Source: Dyella humicola
Lineage (GTDB): Bacteria > Pseudomonadota > Gammaproteobacteria > Xanthomonadales > Rhodanobacteraceae
Direction: 5' to 3'
DNA length: 64,000 nucleotides
NCBI RefSeq assembly: GCF_026283945.1
Contig: NZ_JAPDPC010000001.1
Coordinates: 1,860,001 to 1,924,000 of the forward strand
The position numbers and the translations under genes are program-made. Numbering within the stretch: position 1 is the first letter of the stretch; each line of letters begins with the position of its first letter. This document shows, piece by piece, positions 27,122 to 35,608 of this stretch. The notes beneath the pieces are model-generated. The model saw nothing but the letters and a program-made list of their open reading frames with translations. It had not been told where the DNA came from and ran no database searches.

Positions 27122-28798
27122 ATGCGCTTGTCGCTTCGTTGCTCTTCGATCGCCTTGCTGGCCTTGGCTGCCCTGCCGCTGCAGGCCGCCACCTTGCTGG
27201 TCAACGCGCATATCCACACCATGGACCCCGCGCAGCCGGAAGCCACGGCGCTAGCCTGGGGCAACGATGGCCGCCTGCTTGCCGTGGGCGAGGCGACTGA
27301 CCTGCAGACGCGCTATCCCGATGCTGGCAAGGTCGATGCGAAAGGGGCCACGGTCATCCCGGGTCTGATTGACGCCCATGGCCACATGCTGGGTCTTGGC
27401 GTTACGCACATCCAGGTAGATCTGGTGGGCACGAGTTCCAAGGCGCAGATACTCGATCGCCTAAAGGCCTTTGCTGCCAGGTTGCCCAAGGACGCGTGGC
27501 TGGTCGGGCGTGGCTGGGACCAGAACCACTGGGCCGGCAAACAGTTCCCCACGGCGGCGGATCTGGACGGGCTATTTCCCGATCGACCGGTCTATCTGGA
27601 ACGCATTGATGGCCATGCTGTCTGGGTCAATTCCGCGGCCATGAAGCGGGCGACGAAGTCGCTCGATGGCGACTGGCAGCCCGAAGGCGGTCGCATTCTG
27701 CGTGTAGGTCAGAAGGCCAGCGGCGTGCTGGTGGATGGCGCGCAGCACCTGGTTGGCGACGCGATTCCACCGTTGACTCACGCGCAGACCCGCGACGCCT
27801 ACAAGGCCGCCTTCGCGGACGCTGTGGCGGCCGGCTTGACTGGCGTGCATGATCCCGGCGTCAGCCTCGATGATTTCAAGGTGCTGCAGGAAATGGCCGC
27901 GGCGAACGAAATTCCGCTGCGTCTCTACGAGATGGCCGACGGCAACCATGCCGCACTCGACTGGCTCTGCGCGCAAGGCGGTCATTGGACGGATGCCGGC
28001 GGGCGTTTGCAGATGCGTACGGTGAAGCTCTACATGGATGGTGCCTTGGGTAGTCGTGGCGCGGCGTTGTTGGACGACTACAAGGACGATCACGGCAACC
28101 GCGGCATCCTGGTCACGTCGCCCGATGCTTATCGCACCGCCGTCGACAAGGCACATCGCTGCCATGTCCAGGTGGCGACGCATGCCATCGGCGACCGTGG
28201 CAACCGCATGGTGCTCGATACCTACCAGGCGGTGCTGGGTGACGATGCTAAAAGCGATCACCGCTGGCGCGTCGAGCACGCGCAGATCGTCGCACTCGAC
28301 GACATCCCGCGTTTCGCGCAACTGCGGCTGATCGCCTCGATGCAACCGACCCATGCCACGTCCGACATGCCGTGGGCCGAGCAGCGTCTGGGTGCCGAAC
28401 GGCTGAAGGGTGCCTACGCGTGGCAGCGTTTCATCCATGAGAGTGTGCCGCTGGCGTTCGGCTCCGACTTTCCCGTGGAGCACGTCAACCCGATGCTGGG
28501 CATCTATGCAGCCGTGACCCGCCAGGATCTCAAAGGGCAGCCGCCCGGTGGCTGGCTGCCGGATCAGCGCGTCAGTCGCAACGAAGCATTGGCCGGCTTT
28601 ACCCGCGGAGCGGCCTATGCAGGCTTTATGGAAAACGACGTGGGCATGCTCAAGCCGGGCATGCGCGCGGACTTCGTCTTGCTGGACGGTGACCCGATGA
28701 CGGTGCCGCCACGGCAGCTTGCCGATCTGAAACCGCTGAGCACCTGGGTGGATGGCAAGGCGGTTTATAGAGCGGAAAAGACCAACGCCGCGCAGTGA
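27122..28798 (+). CDS. Exported amidohydrolase, YtcJ-type
   Basis: 558 residues. A signal peptide (about 1-21, LPLQA) precedes an amidohydrolase family 3 fold. Metal ligands are expected in IDAHGHMLG, ATHAIGDRG and the C-terminal FGSDFPVEHVNPMLG; the beta-sandwich is formed by LLVNAHIHTMD and the last 60 residues. Family members hydrolyse amides or N-acyl compounds; the substrate is unknown. GAGGGAA lies upstream of the ATG. Its stop codon falls in the loop of a 12-bp hairpin (28782-28811). Export to the periplasm distinguishes it from cytoplasmic YtcJ. Confidence 0.9.
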   Translation: MRLSLRCSSIALLALAALPLQAATLLVNAHIHTMDPAQPEATALAWGNDGRLLAVGEATDLQTRYPDAGKVDAKGATVIPGLIDAHGHMLGLGVTHIQVDLVGTSSKAQILDRLKAFAARLPKDAWLVGRGWDQNHWAGKQFPTAADLDGLFPDRPVYLERIDGHAVWVNSAAMKRATKSLDGDWQPEGGRILRVGQKASGVLVDGAQHLVGDAIPPLTHAQTRDAYKAAFADAVAAGLTGVHDPGVSLDDFKVLQEMAAANEIPLRLYEMADGNHAALDWLCAQGGHWTDAGGRLQMRTVKLYMDGALGSRGAALLDDYKDDHGNRGILVTSPDAYRTAVDKAHRCHVQVATHAIGDRGNRMVLDTYQAVLGDDAKSDHRWRVEHAQIVALDDIPRFAQLRLIASMQPTHATSDMPWAEQRLGAERLKGAYAWQRFIHESVPLAFGSDFPVEHVNPMLGIYAAVTRQDLKGQPPGGWLPDQRVSRNEALAGFTRGAAYAGFMENDVGMLKPGMRADFVLLDGDPMTVPPRQLADLKPLSTWVDGKAVYRAEKTNAAQ

Positions 28799-28811
28799 CG
28801 CGCGGCGTTGG
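28782..28811 (+). terminator. Hairpin spanning the amidohydrolase stop codon
   Basis: CCAACGCCGCGC (28782-28793) pairs perfectly with GCGCGGCGTTGG (28800-28811); the loop AGTGAC contains the TGA stop. Only a weak T-run (CTTAGCCTTT) follows, so it may be a terminator or an mRNA-protecting hairpin. Confidence 0.6.
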
Positions 28812-28817
28812 CTTAGC

Positions 28818-28950
28818 CTTTCCCTCGCCCCTCTGGGGAGAGGGAAAGGTGAGGGGACAATCTTGCGATAGGGCTAACTTACAAGCAGGCTTCGCTTAGC
28901 GCGAGCACCCACTCCTCACCTCGGTCCTCTCCCCGGAGGGGAGAGGAAGC
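28818..28950. repeat. Inverted pair of GC-rich intergenic repeat modules
   Basis: CTTTCCCTC/GAGGGAAAG forms a hairpin at the left. A similar module in opposite orientation (CTCTCCCCGGAGGGGAGAG) lies at the right, about 50 bp apart. The sequence resembles the CTTCTCCCC/GGGGAGAAG module at 21.6 and 48 kb. Confidence 0.7.
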
Positions 28951-28956
28951 AGGAGC

Positions 28957-29541
28957 TTAAGCGGCCTTGCGGGCAACCACACCGATCGAGGCGTGAGCCG
29001 ACTTCAGCGATTCAGCCTTGTTGTCATCGCTAATCGCCACGCCTTCGGCACGCACGAACTCGATGTCGGTGACGCCGAGGAAACCGAACACGGCGCGCAG
29101 GTAGGTTTCCTGGAAGTCGAACGGCTGGGCGGCGCTGCCTTCGCTATAGATGCCGCCGCGGCTCGAGGCGATGATCACGCGCTTGCCACCGGCCAGGCCT
29201 TCCGGACCGTTGGGGCCGTATTGGAACGTCTTGCCTGCCACGGCAATGCGATCGATCCAGGCCTTGAGCTGGCTGGGGATCGAGAAGTTGTACATCGGTG
29301 CACCGATGACCACCACGTCGGCGGCGAGGAAGTCATCCATCATCTGAGCGCCGAGCACGGTGCTTGGATCGCTGGCGTCGGAGACGGGGGTCCAGTGCGA
29401 AAGCGGGTTGGCCACCAGGTCGTGGTAGACCACTTCGGTGCCGGGCTGGCTGCGGGTGAGTTCGGCTACGATGGCGGCGGTCAGACCACGTGAAACAGAG
29501 TGGCCACCCAGGGCGCTGGCGTCGAGATGCAACAGTTTCAT
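28957..29541 (-). CDS. azoR: FMN-dependent NADH:quinone/azo oxidoreductase
   Basis: 194-residue flavodoxin-like enzyme. The FMN phosphate loop region is SALGGHSVSRGL; further conserved blocks are GAPMYNFSIPSQLKAWIDRI and the active-site stretch GKRVIIASSRGGIYS. AzoR reduces quinones and azo compounds by two electrons, giving protection against electrophilic quinones. GAGGAAA precedes the ATG. It is divergent from a LysR-type gene 114 bp away, which is probably its regulator. Confidence 0.93.
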   Translation of the reverse strand: MKLLHLDASALGGHSVSRGLTAAIVAELTRSQPGTEVVYHDLVANPLSHWTPVSDASDPSTVLGAQMMDDFLAADVVVIGAPMYNFSIPSQLKAWIDRIAVAGKTFQYGPNGPEGLAGGKRVIIASSRGGIYSEGSAAQPFDFQETYLRAVFGFLGVTDIEFVRAEGVAISDDNKAESLKSAHASIGVVARKAA

Positions 29542-29626
29542 GGTGTTTCCTCAGTGACGGGCCGGGTCTACCGGCGACCGAGCTAAGGTACATTCGCGAC
29601 AATTCGCTGATAAGTCGGGTAAAGTT

Positions 29627-29639
29627 GAACGTATTGTTC
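29627..29639. promoter_or_regulatory. Candidate operator between azoR and its LysR regulator
   Basis: GAAC-N5-GTTC dyad, 16 bp before the LysR ATG. LysR proteins often bind interrupted dyads in such divergent regions. Based on symmetry alone. Confidence 0.3.
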
Positions 29640-29655
29640 CATCAAGGAAACGGTG

Positions 29656-30609
29656 ATGACGGTGTTGGATGGCGCCCTGCAGGACCTCAACGACCTGTAC
29701 TTCTTCGCGGCCGTGGTCGAACACGGCGGTTTCTCCGCTGCCGGCCGGGCCTTGGGCATCCCCAAATCGCGCCTGAGCAAGCGCATTGCGCAGCTGGAAG
29801 AACGCCTGGGCGTGCGGTTGCTGCAACGGACGACCCGTCGTTTCGTGGTCACGGAAGTCGGCGAGCGCTTCTATGGCCACTGCCGCGCTGTGCTGGAAGA
29901 GGCGAGGGCAGCCCAGGACGCGGTCGACGAGTTGCGCTCCGAACCACGCGGCGTGGTGCGGGTGAGCTGCCCGGTATCCCTGGTGCAGTCGGTGCTGGCT
30001 CATATCCTGCCTGATTTCCTGGCGCAACACCCCAAGATGCAGGTACGCCTGCAAGCTACCGATCGTCGCGTCGATGTGATCGGCGAAGGCTTCGATGTGG
30101 CGATCCGCGTTCGCAGCAAGCTGGATACCGATGCCACCCTGGTCATGCGCACGTTTGGTCAGTCGCGCGTGTTGCCGGTGGCGAGCCCCGACCTGCTCAA
30201 GCGGCACGGTCGTCCGCACATTCCCGCGGACCTGTCCGGACTACCGGCCCTGACCATGAGCGAGCATGAAGGTGCGCAGAGCTGGGAGCTGCTCGATGCA
30301 CAGGGTGAGCGCGTCGTGGTCGACATCCAGCCGCGCCTGATCTGTGGCGATTTCGCCGCGCTGCTGGCGTGTGCGAAGCGCGGCATCGGTGTCACCCTGC
30401 TGCCCGAGTTCGTCTGTGGGCCCGCGGTATCGCGCGGCGAGCTGGAAGTGGTGTTGCCCGAATGGAGCGTGCCACAGGGCACCATGCATTTCGTCTACCC
30501 CAGCCGCCGCGGCTTGCTGCCGGGCGTGCGCGCTTTCGTCGATTTCCTGGCCGAACAGTTGCCCGATGCCGTGCGCCGCAATCACGAGGAATGCAGCAAG
30601 TTCGTCTAG
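29656..30609 (+). CDS. LysR-type transcriptional regulator divergent from azoR
   Basis: 317 residues. Winged helix-turn-helix at about 10-70 (FFAAVVEHGGFSAAGRALGI, KSRLSKRIAQLEERLGVRLL) and a periplasmic-binding-like effector domain. It belongs to the group resembling AaeR/DsdC-type and PecT-like regulators that control adjacent quinone reductases, judged from the DLNDLYFFAAVVEHGG start. The ATG at 29656 has AGGA seven nt upstream; the GTG one codon earlier is possible. The intergenic region carries GAAC-N5-GTTC (29627-29639), a candidate operator. Confidence 0.9.
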   Translation: MTVLDGALQDLNDLYFFAAVVEHGGFSAAGRALGIPKSRLSKRIAQLEERLGVRLLQRTTRRFVVTEVGERFYGHCRAVLEEARAAQDAVDELRSEPRGVVRVSCPVSLVQSVLAHILPDFLAQHPKMQVRLQATDRRVDVIGEGFDVAIRVRSKLDTDATLVMRTFGQSRVLPVASPDLLKRHGRPHIPADLSGLPALTMSEHEGAQSWELLDAQGERVVVDIQPRLICGDFAALLACAKRGIGVTLLPEFVCGPAVSRGELEVVLPEWSVPQGTMHFVYPSRRGLLPGVRAFVDFLAEQLPDAVRRNHEECSKFV

Positions 30610-30675
30610 TTCTGTGAGAAGTGCGCAGCCGTGCTGCGTGCTAGCATCTTATTTAGCCATCCAGACATCCGAATC

Positions 30676-31821
30676 ATGCATATCGATACCAAGCTTCCGA
30701 AAGTAGGGACTACCATCTTCAGCGTCATGAGTCAGCTGGCGATGGAGCACAAGGCTGTCAACCTTGGGCAGGGATTCCCGGATTTCGAACCGCCGCAGCC
30801 GCTACGCGATGCCATCACCCGGGCCATGAGCGAAGGGCGCAATCAATATGCGCCGGGCATCGGCTTGCCGACGCTGCGCGAACAAATCGCGCTCAAGACC
30901 GAGCGCATGTACGGTCGAAAGATCAGTGCCGATAGCGACGTCACCGTGACGTCGGGCGCAACCGAAGCGCTGTTCGCCGCCATTGCAGCGGTCGTGCGGG
31001 CGGGCGACGAAGTGATTGTGTTCGATCCGGCCTATGACAGCTACGAGCCGGCGATCGAGCTGCAGGGCGCGCGTGCAGTGCATATCCCGCTGGTCGCGCC
31101 GGCCTTCTCGGTCGATTGGCAGCGTGTGCGCGATGCGGTAACGTCCAAGACGCGCATGATCCTGATCAACAGCCCGCATAACCCGACGGGTGCGGTGCTG
31201 TCGTCTGCCGATCTGGAAGAGCTTGCGGCGATCGTGCGCAATACCGAGATCGTGGTGTTATCGGACGAAGTGTACGAACACATCGTGTACGACGGCGCCC
31301 AGCACGAGAGCGTGTTGCGTCATCCGGAACTGGCCGAGCGCAGCTTCGTGGTGTCGTCATTCGGCAAGACCTATCACTGCACCGGTTGGAAACTGGGCTA
31401 TGCGGTGGCGCCCAAGGCGCTGTCGGCGGAGTTCCGCAAAGTGCATCAATACCTCACGTTCTGCACGTTCCATCCTGCCCAGGTCGCGTTTGCCGAGTTC
31501 ATGGCGAGCACGCCGGAGCATTACCTGGAGCTGCCGGCGTTCTACCAGGCCAAGCGCGACAGCTTCCGCGAATTGATCAAGCCGTCGCGGCTGAAGCTGC
31601 TCGACGTGCCGGGTGGTTATTTTCAGTTGGTGGACTACTCGGCCATTAGCAATCAGGACGACATCGCATTTAGCGAGTGGTTGGTGAAGGAAGGTGGCGT
31701 AGCGGCGATTCCGTTGACGCCGTTCTATGACGTCGCGCCGGGCACGCATCTGCTGCGCCTGTGTTTTGCCAAGAGCGATGCCACCATGGAAGCAGCCGCG
31801 GAGCGTCTATGCAAACTCTAA
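30676..31821 (+). CDS. PLP-dependent methionine/glutamine aminotransferase (YbdL-like)
   Basis: 381-residue class I fold-type aminotransferase. PLP contacts are NLGQGFPDFEPP near the N-terminus, SGATEALFAAI, NSPHNPTGAV, the aspartate in VVLSDEVYEH and the Schiff-base Lys in SSFGKTYHCTGWK. It resembles E. coli YbdL and glutamine transaminase K/kynurenine aminotransferase, which prefer methionine and aromatic amino acids. The start at 30676 (MHIDTKLPKVG) fits homologues. It overlaps by 13 bp with an omega-amidase gene, consistent with coupled glutamine transamination and alpha-ketoglutaramate hydrolysis in methionine salvage. Confidence 0.9.
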   Translation: MHIDTKLPKVGTTIFSVMSQLAMEHKAVNLGQGFPDFEPPQPLRDAITRAMSEGRNQYAPGIGLPTLREQIALKTERMYGRKISADSDVTVTSGATEALFAAIAAVVRAGDEVIVFDPAYDSYEPAIELQGARAVHIPLVAPAFSVDWQRVRDAVTSKTRMILINSPHNPTGAVLSSADLEELAAIVRNTEIVVLSDEVYEHIVYDGAQHESVLRHPELAERSFVVSSFGKTYHCTGWKLGYAVAPKALSAEFRKVHQYLTFCTFHPAQVAFAEFMASTPEHYLELPAFYQAKRDSFRELIKPSRLKLLDVPGGYFQLVDYSAISNQDDIAFSEWLVKEGGVAAIPLTPFYDVAPGTHLLRLCFAKSDATMEAAAERLCKL

Positions 31822-32612
31822 GAGTCAGCCTGGTGCAGGGCGCGACGCGTTGGCATGACGCGCCGGCCAATCGCGCCTACTACGGTGAGCTGGTGCGGCG
31901 AGTGGCAGGAAAGACCGACCTGATCGTGCTGCCGGAGACGTTCATGTCCGGCTTCAGCAACGACATCCGCGCCAGCGCCGAGACGATGGAAGGCGAAGGG
32001 GTGGCGTGGATGCGGGCTTTGGCATCCGAGGTCGACGCTGTGCTGTGCGGCAGTCTCGCCATCCTCGAGGGCGGGACCGTGTACAACCGCCTGATCTGGG
32101 CGCGACCCGACGGCAGCTACGCGCAGTACGACAAGCGCCATCTGTTCCGCATGGCCGGCGAGCACACGCGGTACGGTGGCGGCAACGAGCGGCTCATTGT
32201 CGAGCTCAAAGGCTGGCGCATCCTGCCGCAGGTTTGCTACGACTTGCGTTTTCCCGTGTGGTTGCGCAACGGTCGCCGCGCCGAGGCAACCGGCGGCATG
32301 GACTACGACCTTGCGCTGTTCGTGGCGAACTGGCCGGCGCCGCGTCGGCAGCCATGGCGCACGCTGCTGCGCGCACGAGCGATCGAGAATCTCAGCTACG
32401 TGGTAGGTCTCAACCGCGTGGGCGTGGATGGCAACGATCTGCCCTATGCCGGTGACAGCGCGGTGCTCGATGTGGTCGGCGAGCCCCTGGTCGAGCTCGG
32501 CTCGCAAGAACAAGTCGTCACGGTCACGGTCGATCCAGCCCCGCTGCTCGCGCATCGCGAGCGATTCCCTGCATGGATGGATGCCGATCGCTTTACGCTG
32601 GACGCGGACTGA
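31809..32612 (+). CDS. Omega-amidase, YafV/Nit2-like nitrilase
   Basis: 267 residues of the nitrilase superfamily. The Glu-Lys-Cys triad is seen in LPETFMSGF, AQYDKRHLF and PQVCYDLRFPVW. The closest recognisable relatives are YafV and Nit2, omega-amidases that hydrolyse alpha-ketoglutaramate and alpha-ketosuccinamate. The ATG at 31809 lies inside the 3' end of the aminotransferase gene, so both are one transcriptional unit; the longer frame from 31761 would simply read the upstream gene out of frame. The pair makes glutamine-driven transamination irreversible. Confidence 0.92.
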   Translation: MQTLRVSLVQGATRWHDAPANRAYYGELVRRVAGKTDLIVLPETFMSGFSNDIRASAETMEGEGVAWMRALASEVDAVLCGSLAILEGGTVYNRLIWARPDGSYAQYDKRHLFRMAGEHTRYGGGNERLIVELKGWRILPQVCYDLRFPVWLRNGRRAEATGGMDYDLALFVANWPAPRRQPWRTLLRARAIENLSYVVGLNRVGVDGNDLPYAGDSAVLDVVGEPLVELGSQEQVVTVTVDPAPLLAHRERFPAWMDADRFTLDAD

Positions 32613-32725
32613 AGCATCTGTCGCGCGCCTCCCTCTGACGTCCGCCATAGAGCGCTTGTGGAATGGTGATTCGTCGCGATGCGACCTAGCATTTGCATCG
32701 AGCGGGTGAAACAGGGGAGAAGGCA

Positions 32726-32763
32726 CGAAGGCCGCCGAGGGGGCGGCCTTCGTTGGTTTTTGT
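32726..32763. terminator. Terminator between the omega-amidase and arsC-like genes
   Basis: Stem CGAAGGCCGCC / GGCGGCCTTCG, 11 bp with a 5-nt loop, followed by TTGGTTTTTG on the plus strand. Serves the plus-strand operon. Confidence 0.75.
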
Positions 32764-32764
32764 T

Positions 32765-33112
32765 CTAAAGAATCGCCAGTACCGCTTCGGGTGGACGGCC
32801 AATAACGGCCTTGCCGTTGGCAACCACGATAGGGCGTTCGATCAGTCGCGGGTGACTGGCCAGGATAGCGATCAGCGACGTGTCATCGAGCGAGGGGTCA
32901 TCCAGGCCCAGCTCGCTGTACTCCGGCTCGCCCTTGCGCATCAAGTCACGCGGCGTCATGCCGAGCATGTCCAGCAACTGCGTCAGCTCGGCCGAGCTGG
33001 GCGGTGTGTCGAGGTAGTTGATCACCTCGCACACCTGGCCTTGCGCCTCGAGTAGCGCCAAGGTTGCGCGCGATTTCGAGCAGCGATGGTTGTGGTAGAT
33101 GCGTACCGTCAT
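32765..33112 (-). CDS. arsC: ArsC-family arsenate reductase (glutaredoxin-dependent type)
   Basis: 115 residues. A thioredoxin-like ArsC protein with the active Cys in HNHRCSKSRATL (Cys12 region), LDTPPSSAELTQLL, and the arginine-containing LIERPIVV block typical of glutaredoxin-coupled ArsC/YfgD. No arsR, arsB or acr3 gene is adjacent, so it may act as a YfgD-like housekeeping member rather than a true arsenic-resistance enzyme. Downstream (on its strand) of rluB by only ~15 bp. Confidence 0.85.
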   Translation of the reverse strand: MTVRIYHNHRCSKSRATLALLEAQGQVCEVINYLDTPPSSAELTQLLDMLGMTPRDLMRKGEPEYSELGLDDPSLDDTSLIAILASHPRLIERPIVVANGKAVIGRPPEAVLAIL

Positions 33113-33126
33113 GGTTTACCGTTGGC

Positions 33127-34677
33127 TCAGCGGTTGCCGCTGCGGTTGCCGCCGCGATTGCCACCGCCGCCGCCGTGCGGACGTCCACCGCCACCACCAC
33201 CGCCATGCGGACGCGGGCCACCACCGCCACCACCCTGGGGACGACTACCGCCGCGCGATTGCGGTCGGCCGCCTTGTCCCTGACCGGGACGGCTACCCGG
33301 CTTGCCGCCGCGATTGCCGCTAGCGTTGCCGGCGCCACCGCCGCCGCTGTAAGGGCTGGTTCCGCGCCCCTCGGCCGCGCCGCGACCACCACCAAACGAC
33401 CTGCCGCCTTCAGCGGGGCGTCCACCGTAGGGCTTGTTGCCGCCTTCGGCCGAGCGGGCGCCGAACGGCTTGCCGCCGCCAGGACCGCGACGGTTGCCAG
33501 CGCCTGCACCAGGGCCGGCGGGGCCGCCGCTGCGGCCGCCTTCACGGCTTTCGCCCGCAAACCAGGTGCGCACCGAAGGCAACTCCTGGCCGGGGGCAAC
33601 GCCACGCCTGCTCTTGTTGCGCTGCATGGTATTGCCCGAGCGCTCGGGGCGTGCGACGTTGCCGTCCACTTCCTTGCCGCCCGGGCGACGGCGCTGCTGC
33701 TTGCCGCGCGCGGGTTCCTCGCGAATACGGTCGTAGGCGCGCAGTTCGCGGGCCTCGTCCTGATAACCAGAGCTGTAGCCACCGGTGGCGCCACGCTCGG
33801 GGCGGTACTCGGTGACATTGCGCGGCGCACGGCGCTGGTGCAGCACCGGGCTCAAGGTGAGTACCGGTTGCGGTGCGCCCAGACCCGTGGTCTTGCGCAG
33901 TTCCTTGACCGACTCCTCGCCGAGCGCTTCGCAATCACCGCGGCGTAGAGTGCGGGGTAGTTCGATGCTGCCGTAGCGGATGCGCTTGAGGCGGCTGACC
34001 AGGAAACCCTGGGAGTCCCACAGTCGACGCACTTCGCGGTTGCGGCCTTCGCGGATCACCACGCGGAACCAGCTATGGCTGCCGCCGCGGCTGATCACGG
34101 CGATCTCGTCGAAGCGTGCGGGGCCGTCTTCCAGCTCCACGCCGGCCTTCAGCTTTTCGATGATTTCGTCGGGCACTTCGCCGTGGACGCGACAGAGGTA
34201 TTCGCGCTCAAGCCCGCTCTTGGGGTGCATCAGTGCATTGGCCAGCTCGCCATCGGTGGTGAGCAGCAGCAGGCCGGTGGTGTTGATGTCCAGGCGGCCT
34301 ACGGCAACCCAGCGCGCACCCTTCAGGCGCGGCAGCTGTTCGAACACGGTGGGGCGGCCTTCGGGATCCTCGCGCGTGGTCACCACGCCTTCGGGCTTGT
34401 GATAGACCAGCACTTCGGTCTCGTCGCGATTGTCGGTAGCGACGATGAACTGCTTGCCGTCCAGCACCACGCGGTCGCCGGCATGCACGCCGGCGCCAAT
34501 GGTGGCGGGTGCGCCATTCAATTCAACTTCACCCGCCTGAATGCGCTGCTCCAGCATGCGACGCGAGCCGAGGCCGGCGTTGGCCAGCACCTTGTGCAGG
34601 CGCTCTTCAAGCGCGGGGGCGGCGTCTTCGCGCGGGGTGCGCTTAAGGGTCAAAACGGATTTTTGCGGCGCAGTCAT
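33127..34677 (-). CDS. rluB: 23S rRNA pseudouridine synthase B with long Gly/Arg-rich tail
   Basis: 516 residues, much longer than the ~290 of E. coli RluB. An S4 domain (about 24-75: LHKVLANAGLGSRRMLEQRI) is followed by the RsuA/RluB catalytic domain with VGRLDINTTGLLLLT carrying the catalytic Asp. From about residue 260 on the protein becomes low-complexity and basic, ending in ~150 residues of Gly/Arg/Pro/Asn repeats (HGGGGGGGRPHGGGG type). RluB modifies U2605 of 23S rRNA. The tail resembles RGG-like RNA-binding disorder. AGGAG precedes the ATG, which overlaps the scpB stop (ATGA). Confidence 0.93.
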   Translation of the reverse strand: MTAPQKSVLTLKRTPREDAAPALEERLHKVLANAGLGSRRMLEQRIQAGEVELNGAPATIGAGVHAGDRVVLDGKQFIVATDNRDETEVLVYHKPEGVVTTREDPEGRPTVFEQLPRLKGARWVAVGRLDINTTGLLLLTTDGELANALMHPKSGLEREYLCRVHGEVPDEIIEKLKAGVELEDGPARFDEIAVISRGGSHSWFRVVIREGRNREVRRLWDSQGFLVSRLKRIRYGSIELPRTLRRGDCEALGEESVKELRKTTGLGAPQPVLTLSPVLHQRRAPRNVTEYRPERGATGGYSSGYQDEARELRAYDRIREEPARGKQQRRRPGGKEVDGNVARPERSGNTMQRNKSRRGVAPGQELPSVRTWFAGESREGGRSGGPAGPGAGAGNRRGPGGGKPFGARSAEGGNKPYGGRPAEGGRSFGGGRGAAEGRGTSPYSGGGGAGNASGNRGGKPGSRPGQGQGGRPQSRGGSRPQGGGGGGPRPHGGGGGGGRPHGGGGGNRGGNRSGNR

Positions 34678-35549
34678 GCGCGGTACTCCTCAGTGTCTTG
34701 CGTGGCGTCGCCGTGGTCGGCGTCCGCGCGGGTCGCTGCCTCGTCGGCAGTGTCAGTCGGTGATACGGCGTGCGTGGCATCGCCGGGTTCGGATGATGCG
34801 CTGGCAACGTCAAGGGTCAGCGCTTGTTCTTCGGAAGGTGCTTCGATAACGGCTGGCGCCTGGGCCTCGTCGTTATCGGTGGATTCGGATGTTTGGTGGG
34901 CGACAGCTTCGGCTTCTTCACCCGCTACCACCAGGGGTTCGTTCTCTTCGTCCGGATCGATCGGCAGGTCGCGCACGATACGGGCGGGGAGCGGGTTCTG
35001 GTCGATCCGCATCTGCGGGTCTTCCATGTCGCGGATTTCAGAAAGCGCCGGCAGTTCGTCCAGCGATTTCAGATTGAAGTAGTCGAGAAAAGCACGGGTG
35101 GTGCCGAACAGCGCGGGCTTGCCAGGAACGTCCCGGTAGCCGACCACGCGGATCCATTCGCGCTCTTCCATGGTCTTGATGATGCTGGAGGACACCACGA
35201 CGCCACGGATCTGTTCGATCTCCGGGCGGGTGATCGGCTGGCGGTAAGCGATCAAGGCCAGCGTTTCCAGCAGGGCTCGCGAATAACGGCTCGGCCGTTC
35301 AGTCCACATCTTCGAGAGCCACTGATGCATGTCCTGGCGGACCTGGTAGCGGAAGCCGGAAGCCACCTCTTGCAGTTCCACGCCGCGACCGGTGCAGTCT
35401 TCAGCCAGCGCTTCCAGCGCCTTGGCCACCTCGTCGCGACCGACCTCGTCCTCCTCGCCGAACAGCTCCAGCAACTGGGGGATGGTCATGGGCTGCGTCG
35501 TCGCCAGCAGCGCCGCCTCGATAATGGGTTTGAGTTGCTCGATCTGCAT
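34674..35549 (-). CDS. scpB: Segregation and condensation protein B
   Basis: 291 residues. Two winged-helix domains in the first ~185 residues (TIPQLLELFGEEDEV, SKMWTERPSRYSRALLETLALIAYRQPITRPEIEQIRGV, RVVGYRDVPGKPALFGTT) bind ScpA in the SMC-kleisin complex that compacts and segregates the chromosome. The last ~90 residues are acidic and disordered (E/D/A/T-rich), an extension beyond the usual bacterial ScpB. It lies between scpA and rluB on the same strand, the standard scpA-scpB-rluB operon. Confidence 0.95.
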   Translation of the reverse strand: MQIEQLKPIIEAALLATTQPMTIPQLLELFGEEDEVGRDEVAKALEALAEDCTGRGVELQEVASGFRYQVRQDMHQWLSKMWTERPSRYSRALLETLALIAYRQPITRPEIEQIRGVVVSSSIIKTMEEREWIRVVGYRDVPGKPALFGTTRAFLDYFNLKSLDELPALSEIRDMEDPQMRIDQNPLPARIVRDLPIDPDEENEPLVVAGEEAEAVAHQTSESTDNDEAQAPAVIEAPSEEQALTLDVASASSEPGDATHAVSPTDTADEAATRADADHGDATQDTEEYRA

Positions 35550-35608
35550 TTAGAGCGTGGCTCTCAGGTCGTATGCGGATTCATGGGGGGCCGGCGGATG
35601 GCTGCCGC

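Noticed and set aside
32765-33112. Considered an arsenic-resistance operon at arsC
   Set aside because: No arsR, arsB/acr3 or arsH neighbours; a lone ArsC-family protein is often housekeeping.
33064-33948. Ala/Thr-rich plus-strand frame opposite the rluB tail
   Set aside because: Antisense of the Gly/Arg-rich repeats; low-complexity artefact.
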